Shown: positions 17,669 through 25,427, numbered from the stretch's first letter. The stretch: DNA of 64,000 bases from SSC3 sp963769585 (GCA_963769585.1 CAVYMJ010000006.1:372001-436000); one strand, 5' to 3'. Numbers and translations: made by a program. The notes: a model not told the origin generated them from the letters alone.

Positions 17669-17977
17669 CTAGCGGTTGTGGGGCGGTCTGGGCCCGGGCA
17701 TCGGTGTCGCCTGGTCGCGTCCGGCCGTCGGAGGCTCTGCCCCGGTCACGCGCGTTTGGGCGGGCAGCCCTTTCATCACCCGGACGGCGGCAATGGAGTC
17801 GACCTTGACGATCGAGTGCTCGTCGTCGCCGTCCAGTACGACACCGACCCCGTCGTAGACGACCACCGTGCCGGTGAGCCACGCGCTGTTGACGAGAACG
17901 GCCACCTCGGTGTGGTCCTCGAGCGCGCGGCTCAACGCCGCCCCCATCGTGTACACCATGGACGATTGGTAGTTCAT
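17669..17977 (-). CDS. small Sm/Hfq-like protein, copy B
   Basis: A 102-residue protein paralogous to the one at 18153-18458. The core VAVLVNSAWLTGTVVVYDGV, then GVVLDGDDEHSIVKVDSIAA, has the spacing of an Sm1 motif (hydrophobic strand, L-x-G, then Asp, then VVL) preceded by an N-terminal helix (TMGAALSRALEDH). The first Gly of the Sm1 motif is Ser here. The tail is disordered and ends near TPMPGPRPPHNR. The Sm/LSm fold is inferred from pattern only; another small SH3-like barrel is possible. It is convergent with dapC, the stop codons being one base apart. Confidence 0.75.
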   Translation of the reverse strand: MNYQSSMVYTMGAALSRALEDHTEVAVLVNSAWLTGTVVVYDGVGVVLDGDDEHSIVKVDSIAAVRVMKGLPAQTRVTGAEPPTAGRDQATPMPGPRPPHNR

Positions 17978-18152
17978 CTACGAGTGCCCCCGGCATCGTC
18001 CCGTCTTCGCGCCTCCAGACTCGCGTGGCGTTCGCCTCCGGGTGAACGCGGCGTGCGACCAGCACCTGGTCACAGCGAGCCTGGCTGAGCGGGGTCGGGA
18101 AAGTTGGTGACCCCCGGCGAAGTCGCTGTCGAGCCGGGGGCCGCTTGTGGTC
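17978..18152. other. 175-bp spacer between the two Sm-like genes, with a strong hairpin
   Basis: This is upstream of copy B and downstream of copy A (both minus strand). A GC-rich hairpin (18111-18140) follows the stop of copy A. No start-proximal -10 box for copy B could be assigned with confidence. Confidence 0.4.
18111..18140 (-). terminator. hairpin downstream of Sm-like copy A
   Basis: CCCCCGGC (18111-18118) pairs with GCCGGGGG (18133-18140) over a 14-nt loop, just past the stop at 18153. It lacks a clear T run, so it could be a terminator or an mRNA-stabilising 3' end. Confidence 0.55.
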
Positions 18153-18458
18153 TCAGGCAGAGCGGGCCATCTGCGGACCGGGCATCGGCATGGCGTCGGT
18201 CCAGTCGTCCAGGTCCGCGCCTTCGGTGATGCCGTGCTGGGTCGGTACGTGCGACATGATCCGGACGGCGGTCACGGTGTCGACCTTGACGATCGAGTGC
18301 TCGTCGCCGTTGTCCAGAACCACGCCGTAGCCGTCGTAGATGACCACGGAGCCGCTGAGCCACTCCCCGTCGACGAGGATGGACACGTCCGCGTTGTTCT
18401 CAAGGGCACGGCTCAGCGCCATGCCCATGGTGTAGATCATGGAAGATTCGAAGCTCAT
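18153..18458 (-). CDS. small Sm/Hfq-like protein, copy A
   Basis: A 101-residue protein: N-terminal helix (MIYTMGMALSRALENNA), then a five-strand-like core DVSILVDGEWLSGSVVIYDG, YGVVLDNGDEHSIVKVDTVT, AVRIM. The pattern V-D-G-x-x-L-x-G-S-V...Y-D...V-V-L closely follows the Sm1 consensus, and the arrangement resembles Hfq (helix, VSIYL, L-x-G, F-D, VILL). Actinobacteria generally lack recognisable Hfq. The tail has an acidic segment and ends MPMPGPQMARSA, a motif shared with copy B. No RNA-binding activity is shown; the fold assignment is inference. A GGGGGG precedes the ATG at 18458. Confidence 0.78.
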   Translation of the reverse strand: MSFESSMIYTMGMALSRALENNADVSILVDGEWLSGSVVIYDGYGVVLDNGDEHSIVKVDTVTAVRIMSHVPTQHGITEGADLDDWTDAMPMPGPQMARSA

Positions 18459-18491
18459 TGATTGCCCCCCGGCAGTTGACTCATCCCCTGG

Positions 18492-18521
18492 TCTCGCAGC
18501 CAGTTACCCCAGGTTGCGAGA
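18492..18521. promoter_or_regulatory. inverted repeat upstream of Sm-like copy A
   Basis: TCTCGCA (18492-18498) and TGCGAGA (18515-18521) form a 7-bp inverted repeat separated by 16 nt, with a TATAT-like stretch at 18528-18535 on its far side. It could be an operator, the 5' leader hairpin of copy A, or the terminator of the gene ending at 18579. Confidence 0.4.
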
Positions 18522-18578
18522 AATGTCCATATAAGGATGGTCGGGTTGTGAGTGTCCGGCAATGGCCAATGTGGGCTA

Positions 18579-19550
18579 TTAGTCGACGTCCACGTGGACG
18601 TGTTCGCGATGCTCGAGGACGGCTCGGTCCCCGGAGCGATCCGGCGGCGAGTAGACGCGCCAGCCCTCCTCCGAACGCCGGCCAGAGGCCCAGATCCGCC
18701 CGTCGAAGATGACGTGCGCGATGTCGAGGCGCTTGGCGTTCGCTACCAGGTACTGGGCGATGAGCCAGCCCTTTCGCTTGTTCGGTGCGCTGACCGGTCG
18801 CACGAAGATGTCCAGGGCCCGACCGTCGTAGTGCGCAGAGCCGTTCATGTGCCCGGCGTCCACCCCGCCAGGCTGGAAGCCACCCAGCGGGAGCCGGCCG
18901 AATGCGGTCTGTAGGTCCGCGCGTACGGCGTCGGCGCGAGCGGTAAGGCCGCTGGCACCCTGTGCCTGCTTGTCCAGGGCGGCCGCGTCGACGACGCAGG
19001 AGACCTTGGCCTTGCTGTAGCCGGTCAACGCCGACGCCAGAGCGCGCGCACCGGCCGCGTGGTCCTCGTAGGCTTCAGGAAATCCCGAGCGCTGGACCGC
19101 CTGCGCGGCCTCGGTGATCCGCATGTCCTGGTAGCCGTCGACCTTCACCAGGGCATCGAAGAACGCGTTGGTCGAGTAGTACGGGTCCATGATCTGGGCT
19201 CGGGTGCCCCAGCCCTGCGACGGTCGCTGCTGGAAGATTCCGATCGAGTCGCGGTCCCCGTGGTTGAGGTTGCGCAGCTTGGACTCCTGGAACGCGGTGG
19301 CGATCGCGATCGACACGGCACGCGCCGGCAGCCCGCGGCGGTCGGCGACCGCCGCGATCCTGGTCGCGTTCTCCGCCTGTTGGGTATCGAGGTCGACCTT
19401 GACCTTGCCGACCTGCACCCGGCAGCCCTCGGGGTCGGGAAGCGGGCCGGCGCCCGACCAGAACAGGTAGCCGACACCGGCGACGACCGCGAGCATGCCT
19501 AGTGCGGTCAGGGCCTTGATCCGGCCTCGCTCGTCCCTACGTCGTGGCAT
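18579..19550 (-). CDS. membrane-anchored lytic-transglycosylase-like cell-wall protein
   Basis: A 323-residue protein with one N-terminal membrane helix (IKALTALGMLAVVAGVGYLF). The middle resembles a goose-type/SLT fold (AIATAFQESKLRNLNHGDRD, then SIGIFQQRPSQGWG, where the Glu of FQES is the likely acid). The C-terminal domain (AHYDGRALDIFVRP...EHREHVHVDVD) carries H-x-D and H-V-H arrangements like actinobacterial peptidase-like wall domains. It probably acts on peptidoglycan outside the membrane; activity is inferred. It lies just downstream of dapD in the same direction (3-bp gap), which fits a wall-building operon. Confidence 0.82.
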   Translation of the reverse strand: MPRRRDERGRIKALTALGMLAVVAGVGYLFWSGAGPLPDPEGCRVQVGKVKVDLDTQQAENATRIAAVADRRGLPARAVSIAIATAFQESKLRNLNHGDRDSIGIFQQRPSQGWGTRAQIMDPYYSTNAFFDALVKVDGYQDMRITEAAQAVQRSGFPEAYEDHAAGARALASALTGYSKAKVSCVVDAAALDKQAQGASGLTARADAVRADLQTAFGRLPLGGFQPGGVDAGHMNGSAHYDGRALDIFVRPVSAPNKRKGWLIAQYLVANAKRLDIAHVIFDGRIWASGRRSEEGWRVYSPPDRSGDRAVLEHREHVHVDVD

Positions 19551-19553
19551 CGG

Positions 19554-20510
19554 TCAGTCGTTGGCGTGCAGGGCAGCATTCAGTGCGACGCCCTCCGCGT
19601 TCCAGGCAACGGCCTCCATGGCGCCGGTCGTGGAGTTGCGCCGGAACAGCACATTCGACGAGCCGGAGAGCTCGGCGGCCTTGATGATCTTCGGCTTGTT
19701 GTCCATGTCCTGAACGGTGACCTTGGTCCCCGCCGTGACGTAGCAGCCCGCCTCGACGACGCAGTCGTCGCCCAGCGAGATGCCGATGCCCGCGTTGGCG
19801 CCGATCAGGCAGCGGGTGCCGACGGAGATGACCTGTTTGCCACCGCCCGACAGGGTGCCCATGATCGAGGCTCCACCACCGATGTCGGAGCCGTCCCCGA
19901 CGACGACGCCGGAGCTGATCCGGCCCTCCACCATCGAGGCGCCGAGTGTGCCGGCGTTGAAGTTCACGAACCCCTCGTGCATGACCGTGGTCCCACTCGC
20001 CAGGTAGGCCCCGAGGCGGACCCGGTCGGCGTCGGCGATGCGGACCCCCGTCGGTACGACGTAGTCGGTCATCCGCGGGAACTTGTCCACGCCGTAGACC
20101 GCGACCGGCTGGCCGGACGCCCTGAGGCGAGCGCGGGTGAGCTCGAAGCCCTTGGACGGGCACGGGCCGGCTGAGGTCCAGACCACGTTGTTCAGGAGAG
20201 CGAAGATGCCGTCGAGGCTGACGCTGTGCGGAGTCACGAGCCGGTGGCTGAGCAGGTGCAGCCGAAGCCAGGCGTCGTGCGTATCGCCGGGAGCCTGCTG
20301 GAGGTCCTTGACCACGGTGTGGACGACGCGGTGGTTGACGCCCCTGATTTCGTCGACGCCTTCGAGCGCGGTGAGCTCGGCCGGGGCGGCGGACTCGTCG
20401 GCATCACCCAGCGCCGGCGCCGGGTACCAGGTGTCGAGAACCTCGTCGTCGGGTCCGAACGTTGCGAGGCCGAAACCCCATGCCGCAGTGGGGAGGTCGT
20501 GGGAGGTCAC
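19554..20510 (-). CDS. dapD: tetrahydrodipicolinate N-succinyltransferase DapD
   Basis: A 318-residue left-handed beta-helix acyltransferase of the actinobacterial DapD type (usually about 317). It transfers succinyl from succinyl-CoA to tetrahydrodipicolinate. Hexapeptide-repeat turns are plain: GVRIADADRVRLGAYLASGT, then GASMVEGRISSGVVVGDGSD, then GGGASIMGTLSGGGK, then GANAGIGISLGDDCVVEAGC. It works as a cytoplasmic trimer. The GTG at 20510 sits behind a leaderless-type -10 box, and the gene diverges from dapE by 37 bp, so the two steps of the pathway share a promoter region. Confidence 0.96.
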   Translation of the reverse strand: MTSHDLPTAAWGFGLATFGPDDEVLDTWYPAPALGDADESAAPAELTALEGVDEIRGVNHRVVHTVVKDLQQAPGDTHDAWLRLHLLSHRLVTPHSVSLDGIFALLNNVVWTSAGPCPSKGFELTRARLRASGQPVAVYGVDKFPRMTDYVVPTGVRIADADRVRLGAYLASGTTVMHEGFVNFNAGTLGASMVEGRISSGVVVGDGSDIGGGASIMGTLSGGGKQVISVGTRCLIGANAGIGISLGDDCVVEAGCYVTAGTKVTVQDMDNKPKIIKAAELSGSSNVLFRRNSTTGAMEAVAWNAEGVALNAALHAND

Positions 20511-20516
20511 CCGGAA

Positions 20517-20522
20517 ACGCTA
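20517..20522 (-). promoter_or_regulatory. -10 box TAGCGT of a leaderless dapD promoter
   Basis: On the minus strand TAGCGT ends 6 nt before the GTG of dapD. It lies in the 37-bp gap shared with dapE. Confidence 0.45.
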
Positions 20523-20547
20523 GCCGAAGACTGGTTGGATAGGGGTC

Positions 20548-21606
20548 ATGAGCCCCTCCCTGGACCTGTCCTGCGATGTGGTCACGCTCACCAGGACCCT
20601 GGTGGACATCGAGTCGGTGAGCGGGAACGAGCAGGCCATCGCCGACGCGGTCGAGGAGGCCCTTCGCGAGCAGCCCCACCTCGCCGTACGCCGGTTCGGG
20701 CACACCGTCGTCGCCAGGACCGACCTCGGTCGAGACGACCGTGTCGTCCTTGCCGGCCATCTGGACACGGTGCCGCTGAACGACAACCTGCCCTGTGTGC
20801 AGGACGGAGGTGTCCTGCGGGGGCTCGGGACCTGTGACATGAAGGCGGGCGACGCGGTAGCGCTCAAGCTCGCCACCTTGGCCAGCCCCAACCGCGATGT
20901 GACCTTCGTCTTCTACGAGTGCGAGGAGGTGGAGGCCGACCGCAACGGGCTCTTCCAGCTCTCGCAGAGCCACCCCGAGCTGCTCGAGGCCGACTTCGCC
21001 ATCCTGCTGGAGCCGTCCAACGGCGTGGTGGAGGCCGGTTGCCAGGGCACCATGCGGGTCGAGGTCGTCACCCGGGGGGAGCGAGCGCACTCCGCTCGCG
21101 CCTGGATGGGAGCCAACGCGATCCATCGGGCCGCGCCCATCCTGGCTCGCCTGAACGGCTACGAGGCCCGCAGGCCGGTGATCGACGGGCTGGAGTACCA
21201 CGAGGGCCTGAACGCGGTCTTCGTCGAGGGCGGCGTGGCCGGCAACGTGCTACCCGACGAGTGCCGGGTCTCGGTGAACTTCCGCTTCGCCCCGGACCGC
21301 AGCGAGGCAGACGCCGAGGCGTTCGTCCGTGAGTTCTTCGACGGGTTCGAGGTCAAGGTCACAGATGCGGCGCCAGGCGCTCTTCCCGGGCTTTCGGTCC
21401 CCGCGGCGGCCGCCTTCGTGCAGGCTGTTGGGGGAACGCCGGCGCCGAAGTTCGGGTGGACGGATGTCGCTCGGTTCAGCTCGCTCGGCGTCCCCGCGGT
21501 GAACTTCGGTCCCGGCGACCCGCTGTTCGCCCACAAGCAGGAGGAGTTCGTGCCCGTGCAGCAGATCCTCGATGTCGAGGCCAACCTGACCCGGTGGCTC
21601 TCATGA
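20548..21606 (+). CDS. dapE: succinyl-diaminopimelate desuccinylase DapE
   Basis: A 352-residue M20 dizinc hydrolase that releases LL-diaminopimelate from its N-succinyl form. Metal and catalytic residues are visible: His in LAGHLDTVP, the bridging Asp in LGTCDMKAG, the catalytic Glu and ligand Glu in FVFYECEEVEADRNG, a further ligand in LLEPSNGVVEAGCQGTM and the C-terminal His in PLFAHKQEE. The usual dimerisation lid is present between. It is divergent from dapD. Its stop overlaps the next ATG (ATGA), so the LOG-family gene is translated in step with it. Confidence 0.94.
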   Translation: MSPSLDLSCDVVTLTRTLVDIESVSGNEQAIADAVEEALREQPHLAVRRFGHTVVARTDLGRDDRVVLAGHLDTVPLNDNLPCVQDGGVLRGLGTCDMKAGDAVALKLATLASPNRDVTFVFYECEEVEADRNGLFQLSQSHPELLEADFAILLEPSNGVVEAGCQGTMRVEVVTRGERAHSARAWMGANAIHRAAPILARLNGYEARRPVIDGLEYHEGLNAVFVEGGVAGNVLPDECRVSVNFRFAPDRSEADAEAFVREFFDGFEVKVTDAAPGALPGLSVPAAAAFVQAVGGTPAPKFGWTDVARFSSLGVPAVNFGPGDPLFAHKQEEFVPVQQILDVEANLTRWLS

Positions 21607-22430
21607 GCTCGGAGGACGGCAACAGGATCCTCGGGGTCGACCTGCCCGCGGTCAGGGAGAAGATCCGGGGACGGGTCCGGCTACGCGGCCGACAGGTCGA
21701 CACCGGTACGACGGACCAGCGGCTGCTGGACTCGCGCGGGCCCACCGACTGGGTGCATACCGACCCGTGGCGGGTGCTGCGTATCCAGAGCGAGTTCGTG
21801 GAGGGCTTCGGTGCCCTGGCCGAGCTCGGGCCCGCGATCTCGGTGTTCGGCTCCGCCCGGACCAAACGCACCGATCCGTTCTACGAGGTCGGCGAGGCTG
21901 TCGGTCGCGCGCTCTCCGACGCTGGGTTCGCGGTCATCACCGGCGGAGGTCCCGGCGCGATGGAGGCCGCGAACAAGGGAGCTCGCGAGGCCGGGGGCAT
22001 CTCGGTCGGGCTCGGCATCGAGCTTCCCTTCGAGCAGGGGCTCAACGAGTACGTCGACCTCGGCGTGAACTTCCGGTACTTCTTCGCTCGCAAGACCATG
22101 TTCGTCAAGTACGCCCGCGGCTTCATCGTGCTTCCCGGCGGCTTCGGGACCTTCGACGAGCTCTTCGAGGCGGTGACCTTGGTCCAGACCCAGAAGGTGA
22201 CCTCCTTCCCGATCGTGCTCGTGGGCACGTCGTACTGGGGCGGCCTGGTCGACTGGTTGCGCGACACCGTGCTCGGCGACGGCAAGATCTCCGCCAACGA
22301 CCTTGACATGCTCAGGCTTACTGACGACGTCGACGAGGCCGTCCAGGTCATGGTCGACGCGGGTCGGGCAAGGAAGTCCCCGGCGCCTGGCGGCGGGGAC
22401 GCGTTCGACGAGCCGAAGCAGCCCGACTGA
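21603..22430 (+). CDS. LOG-family (TIGR00730) Rossmann-fold protein
   Basis: A 275-residue member of the lysine-decarboxylase-like LOG family. The diagnostic motif LPGGFGTFDELFE is present, with GGGPGAMEAANKGA and the opening ISVFGSARTK forming the nucleotide pocket. Characterised LOG proteins are cytokinin riboside 5'-monophosphate phosphoribohydrolases, releasing free base from nucleotides. This longer type has about 80 extra N-terminal residues (RGRVRLRGRQVDTGTTDQRL). It is coupled to dapE by ATGA, as in mycobacteria (Rv1202-Rv1205 region). The cellular role in bacteria is not settled. Confidence 0.9.
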   Translation: MSSEDGNRILGVDLPAVREKIRGRVRLRGRQVDTGTTDQRLLDSRGPTDWVHTDPWRVLRIQSEFVEGFGALAELGPAISVFGSARTKRTDPFYEVGEAVGRALSDAGFAVITGGGPGAMEAANKGAREAGGISVGLGIELPFEQGLNEYVDLGVNFRYFFARKTMFVKYARGFIVLPGGFGTFDELFEAVTLVQTQKVTSFPIVLVGTSYWGGLVDWLRDTVLGDGKISANDLDMLRLTDDVDEAVQVMVDAGRARKSPAPGGGDAFDEPKQPD

Positions 22431-22451
22431 GCACATGGGACGATCGCTGTC

Positions 22452-22715
22452 ATGGTGTGGTTCTTCGCGTTCGTGATCGTGGCGCTGCTCGGTGTGGTGG
22501 CGGTGGTCGCCACCGGGCGGGGTGGCTCACTCGGTGAGGTGTACGACGACCGGCCCGACTCACGAGTGCAGGCGGACCGGCCACTGACGTCGCACGACGT
22601 CGCGCGCGTCCGGTTCACCACCGCCCTGCGCGGTTACCGGATGTCGGAGGTCGATGCGCTGTTGGACCGTCTGGTCGTCGAGCTCGAGGCTCGCGAGCCT
22701 CGGGAGACCGATTGA
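22452..22715 (+). CDS. short membrane-anchored DivIVA-domain protein
   Basis: An 87-residue protein: one N-terminal membrane helix (FFAFVIVALLGVVAVVATG) and a C-terminal DivIVA-type segment ARVRFTTALRGYRMSEVDAL, LDRL. The short DivIVA N-domain recognises curved membrane or polar assemblies in larger relatives; here there is no long coiled coil, so it may act as a small adaptor. It starts 21 bp after the LOG gene and its stop overlaps the TTG start of the next gene. It is the second gene of a four-gene run (LOG, this, SRPBCC, tag). Confidence 0.85.
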   Translation: MVWFFAFVIVALLGVVAVVATGRGGSLGEVYDDRPDSRVQADRPLTSHDVARVRFTTALRGYRMSEVDALLDRLVVELEAREPRETD

Positions 22716-23167
22716 CCAGGGTCAGCGTCATTGCCGACGTCGAGGTCGACGCGCCCGCAGGTCAGGTTTGGGAGTACGTGACCGACTGGAGCAGACACGG
22801 GGACTGGATCCCGCTGACCAGGGTCGAGCCGCTCGGGGGAGCCGCCCGAGGGGTCGGCGGCAGGATCCGCGCCTGGTCCGGGGTCGGACCGGTGGGGTTC
22901 TGGGATCCGCTGACCGTGACCGCCTGGGAAGAGGAGGCCAGCGGTGGCGGACGGTGTGCGCTCGTCCACACCGGGCGTCTGGTGAAGGGTGATGCCGAGA
23001 TCACCGTGGCCGCGTTGGACGAGAGCCGGAGCAAGGTCCGCTGGCTGGAGCACTTCGACTTCGGCCCGGTCGGCAGGGTCGGATGGTGGATCGGCGGACG
23101 AATGGTGGTCCGCGGGCTGAACCGGGCACTGGCGCGAATGGCGACCCTGGTGGAGGCGGGACGATGA
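22712..23167 (+). CDS. SRPBCC (START-like) family protein
   Basis: A 151-residue hydrophobic-pocket protein: VSVIADVEVDAPAGQVWEYV, then TDWSRHGDWIPLTRVEP, then PVGFWDPLTVTAWE, then a long C-terminal helix ending LNRALARMATLVEAGR. This is the polyketide cyclase/dehydrase type of SRPBCC. Members bind lipids or polyketides or act as cyclases; no ligand can be named here. The start is a TTG overlapping the previous stop (TTGA), and the end overlaps tag by ATGA, so expression is tied to tag. Confidence 0.85.
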   Translation: MTRVSVIADVEVDAPAGQVWEYVTDWSRHGDWIPLTRVEPLGGAARGVGGRIRAWSGVGPVGFWDPLTVTAWEEEASGGGRCALVHTGRLVKGDAEITVAALDESRSKVRWLEHFDFGPVGRVGWWIGGRMVVRGLNRALARMATLVEAGR

Positions 23168-23715
23168 GCGACCTGGTTCGCTGCAGCTGGGCCGGCTCCA
23201 CCCCCGACTACGCGGCGTATCACGACCAGGAGTGGGGGCGGCCGCTCCGTGGGGACCGCCAGCTCTTCGAGCGAGTGAGCCTGGAGGCATTCCAGTCCGG
23301 GCTGTCATGGATCACGATCCTGCGCAAGCGGGAGGCCTTCCGCGTCGCGTTCGACGGGTTCGACCCTGCGTTGGTCGCCGGCTACGGGAGGCGCGACGTC
23401 GAGCGGCTGCTCGCGGACGCAGGGATCGTGCGCAACCGCGCCAAGATCGAGGCAACCATCAGCAATGCGCAGGCGACGCTAGACCTCGACGGTGGGCTCT
23501 CCGATCTGCTGTGGTCCTTCGCGCCCGAGAACCACCTACCGCCGGCGACGACGGTCGACATTCCGTCGACGAGTCCCGAGTCCGTAGCGATGGCCAAGGA
23601 GCTCAAGCGGCGCGGATTCCGCTTCGTCGGCCCGACCACAGCCTATGCACTCATGCAGGCCACGGGCATCGTGGACGACCACGTCGAAGAGTGCTGGGTC
23701 AGGCGGGCTGTGTGA
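23164..23715 (+). CDS. tag: DNA-3-methyladenine glycosylase I (Tag)
   Basis: A 183-residue HhH-superfamily glycosylase that excises 3-methyladenine from DNA in alkylation repair. The zinc site is complete: Cys in VRCSWAG, His in AAYHDQEWG, and the C-terminal HVEECW pair. The catalytic-pocket segment EAFQSGLSWITILRKREAFR is typical, as is MATGIVDDH-like ATGIVDDH near the end. The start at 23164 overlaps the SRPBCC stop by ATGA and places the family N-terminus correctly. It is the last gene of the dapE-LOG-DivIVA-SRPBCC run. Confidence 0.95.
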   Translation: MSDLVRCSWAGSTPDYAAYHDQEWGRPLRGDRQLFERVSLEAFQSGLSWITILRKREAFRVAFDGFDPALVAGYGRRDVERLLADAGIVRNRAKIEATISNAQATLDLDGGLSDLLWSFAPENHLPPATTVDIPSTSPESVAMAKELKRRGFRFVGPTTAYALMQATGIVDDHVEECWVRRAV

Positions 23716-23768
23716 CACGCGGTGGCGCCCAAGTGGCCAAAAGCATCCACTAGCCCCGTGTTTACGGC

Positions 23769-24197
23769 ATGCTCGGGAGCGTGAACCCGGAGACCATCAC
23801 GTACGTCCTCACCGCGCTTGCCGCGGTCGTCGTCGTACTGACGCGGGTCCGCCTGGGTGCGAACGACCACGAGGCCGCCGGGCGGCTCTCGATTCCGCGC
23901 AGCCTGCTCAACACGCACACCGGAGCCGGGACGATCGGTCTGCTCAGCTGGGTCGGGTTCCTGGTGACCGACGAGAAGCTGGCGTCCTACGCCGGGTTGG
24001 CCTTCCTCTGGGTCACGGTGATCGCAGGGCTGCTCGTCCTGCTGCGCTGGATGCCGGCGCACGGCCGCCACTCCTCGGGGCCGGTGGCCGACAGCTGGGG
24101 GGAGGGGCCTGGCCTCTCGATCCTGGCCCACCTCGGCATGCTCGTCGGAGTTGGCCTCTTCACGGCCTTCGTCGTGCTGGACAAGCTCCCCGCGTAG
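23769..24197 (+). CDS. small integral membrane protein, 142 aa
   Basis: No family is named. Four hydrophobic stretches are visible (TYVLTALAAVVVVLTRV, GTIGLLSWVGFLV, YAGLAFLWVTVIAGLLVLLR, LSILAHLGMLVGVGLFTAFV), so it is a compact multi-pass protein. A cytoplasmic or periplasmic loop contains WMPAHGRHSSGPV. The arrangement is typical of actinobacterial proteins with no known activity. The start may be the ATG at 23769 or a GTG four codons later. It is convergent with the enoyl-CoA hydratase gene. Confidence 0.75.
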   Translation: MLGSVNPETITYVLTALAAVVVVLTRVRLGANDHEAAGRLSIPRSLLNTHTGAGTIGLLSWVGFLVTDEKLASYAGLAFLWVTVIAGLLVLLRWMPAHGRHSSGPVADSWGEGPGLSILAHLGMLVGVGLFTAFVVLDKLPA

Positions 24198-24221
24198 AGG
24201 ACGCTTGGGGGCGGCCGGTGG

Positions 24222-25013
24222 TCACCGTCCCTGGTAGACGGGCCTCTCCTTGGCCACGAACGCCGCGACGGCGCCGTGATGGTCCGAGGTCCTACCGGTC
24301 AGCGTCATCATGTCCCCCTCGAACGACAACGCCGACTCGAAGTCCGACACCGCACTGTTGTTGACCGCGCGCTTGATCGACCCGTACGCCACGGTCGGAC
24401 CGGAAGCGAGCCTGCCGGCCAGCGCCGTGACCGTTGCGTCGAGGTCGCCGGCCGGGACGACCGACGTAGCCAGTCCGAGCTGCAGCGACTCGTCCGCGGG
24501 CACTGTTCGAGGGAAGAAGAGCAGGTCGAGCGCCTGGGCGCGGCCGACGATCCGCGGGAGGGTCCAGGACACCCCTGTGTCGCAGGAGAGCGCGACCCCA
24601 GCGAAGGCGAAGTTGAAGCCGGCCGTGTCGCTCAGCACCCGGAAGTCGCAGGCGAGGGCCAGCGAGGCACCGGCACCGGCGGCCACGCCGTTGACCGCGG
24701 CGACCACAGGCTTGGCCATGGTCGCCAGAGCAGTCACCGTCGGGTTGTAGTGCTCCGCGACCGTGCTGAAGAGCTCGTCCTCCGCGCCGGCCTGGATCAG
24801 CCCGATGTGCTCCTTGAGGTCCTGGCCGACACAGAAGGCGCGTCCGGAGCCGGCGAGCACGACACAGCGGACGTCGTCGTCCGCGGCTGCCTCCTGTACC
24901 GCGTCGCGAAGGGCGTTCTTGGTCGCGATGTCCAGACTGTTCATGGCTTCGGGACGGTTCAGCGTGATGGTGGCGATACCACCCTCGACGGCGTACACGA
25001 CGGGCTCCAACAT
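24222..25013 (-). CDS. enoyl-CoA hydratase/isomerase family protein
   Basis: A 263-residue crotonase-fold enzyme. The oxyanion-hole region reads GSGRAFCVGQDLKEHI and KPVVAAVNGVAAGAGASLAL; the second helix has FAGVALSCDTGVSW with Asp in the place of the catalytic Glu used by true hydratases, and no Glu at the first acid position. This pattern is closer to PaaG-type isomerases than to a classic hydratase. It is cytoplasmic and likely acts on a CoA thioester, perhaps from phenylacetate or fatty acids. The ATG at 25013 follows a GGAG. It diverges from the DUF3117-like gene. Confidence 0.9.
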   Translation of the reverse strand: MLEPVVYAVEGGIATITLNRPEAMNSLDIATKNALRDAVQEAAADDDVRCVVLAGSGRAFCVGQDLKEHIGLIQAGAEDELFSTVAEHYNPTVTALATMAKPVVAAVNGVAAGAGASLALACDFRVLSDTAGFNFAFAGVALSCDTGVSWTLPRIVGRAQALDLLFFPRTVPADESLQLGLATSVVPAGDLDATVTALAGRLASGPTVAYGSIKRAVNNSAVSDFESALSFEGDMMTLTGRTSDHHGAVAAFVAKERPVYQGR

Positions 25014-25113
25014 CTGCTCTCCTACAGCTCGAGACCTCGGCGAAACTGGGCGGTTCCCAGGAAGTCTGCACCAGCGACCGAGTGCCGGTGTCAGCCGTGT
25101 CACACAAGTGCGC

Positions 25114-25119
25114 GATAAT
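25114..25119 (+). promoter_or_regulatory. -10 box GATAAT upstream of the DUF3117-like gene
   Basis: GATAAT is a near-consensus -10 with TGTCAG about 19 bp upstream as a weak -35. It would give a leader of roughly 110 nt containing the palindrome CCCGGCGCGCCGGG near 25131. The leader is long for this genome. Confidence 0.45.
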
Positions 25120-25232
25120 GTCAGGGCAAACCCGGCGCGCCGGGGTCGCGTTCCGAGGCGTTGGTGCAGTGCCGACTCGGGAGCGGCATCAGGAATTTCG
25201 GCGCACAGTGACGGCGAGAAAGAGGTGTGCGC

Positions 25233-25400
25233 ATGGCGGCGATGAAGCCGCGGACGGGCGATGGTCCGCTGGAGGTCACCAAGGAGGGTCGCGGCATCGT
25301 GATGCGCGTCCCGCTCGAGGGTGGCGGCCGGCTCGTGGTCGAGCTCAACGCCGAAGAGGCCGGTGCGCTCGGCGCAGCGCTCAAGGAAGTCGTGGGCTGA
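25233..25400 (+). CDS. DUF3117-like small conserved protein, 55 aa
   Basis: A complete 55-residue protein beginning MAAMKPRTGDGPLEVTKEGR and ending GAALKEVVG. The motif GRGIVMRVPLEGGGRLVVEL is the hallmark of the actinobacterial DUF3117 family (Rv1211-type), whose role is unknown. It is too small to hold an enzyme and has no membrane helix. It sits after a long leader and directly before a strong intrinsic terminator, so it forms its own short transcript. The order (tag, this gene, then the sigE block) resembles Mycobacterium Rv1210-Rv1211. Confidence 0.92.
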   Translation: MAAMKPRTGDGPLEVTKEGRGIVMRVPLEGGGRLVVELNAEEAGALGAALKEVVG

Positions 25401-25427
25401 GGCCCCGGCACACACACGACACTCGAC

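Noticed and set aside
24222..25013. Naming the crotonase-fold gene as a specific enzyme such as PaaG or EchA.
   Set aside because: The catalytic acid positions are not those of a classic hydratase and no pathway genes are adjacent, so only the family is stated.
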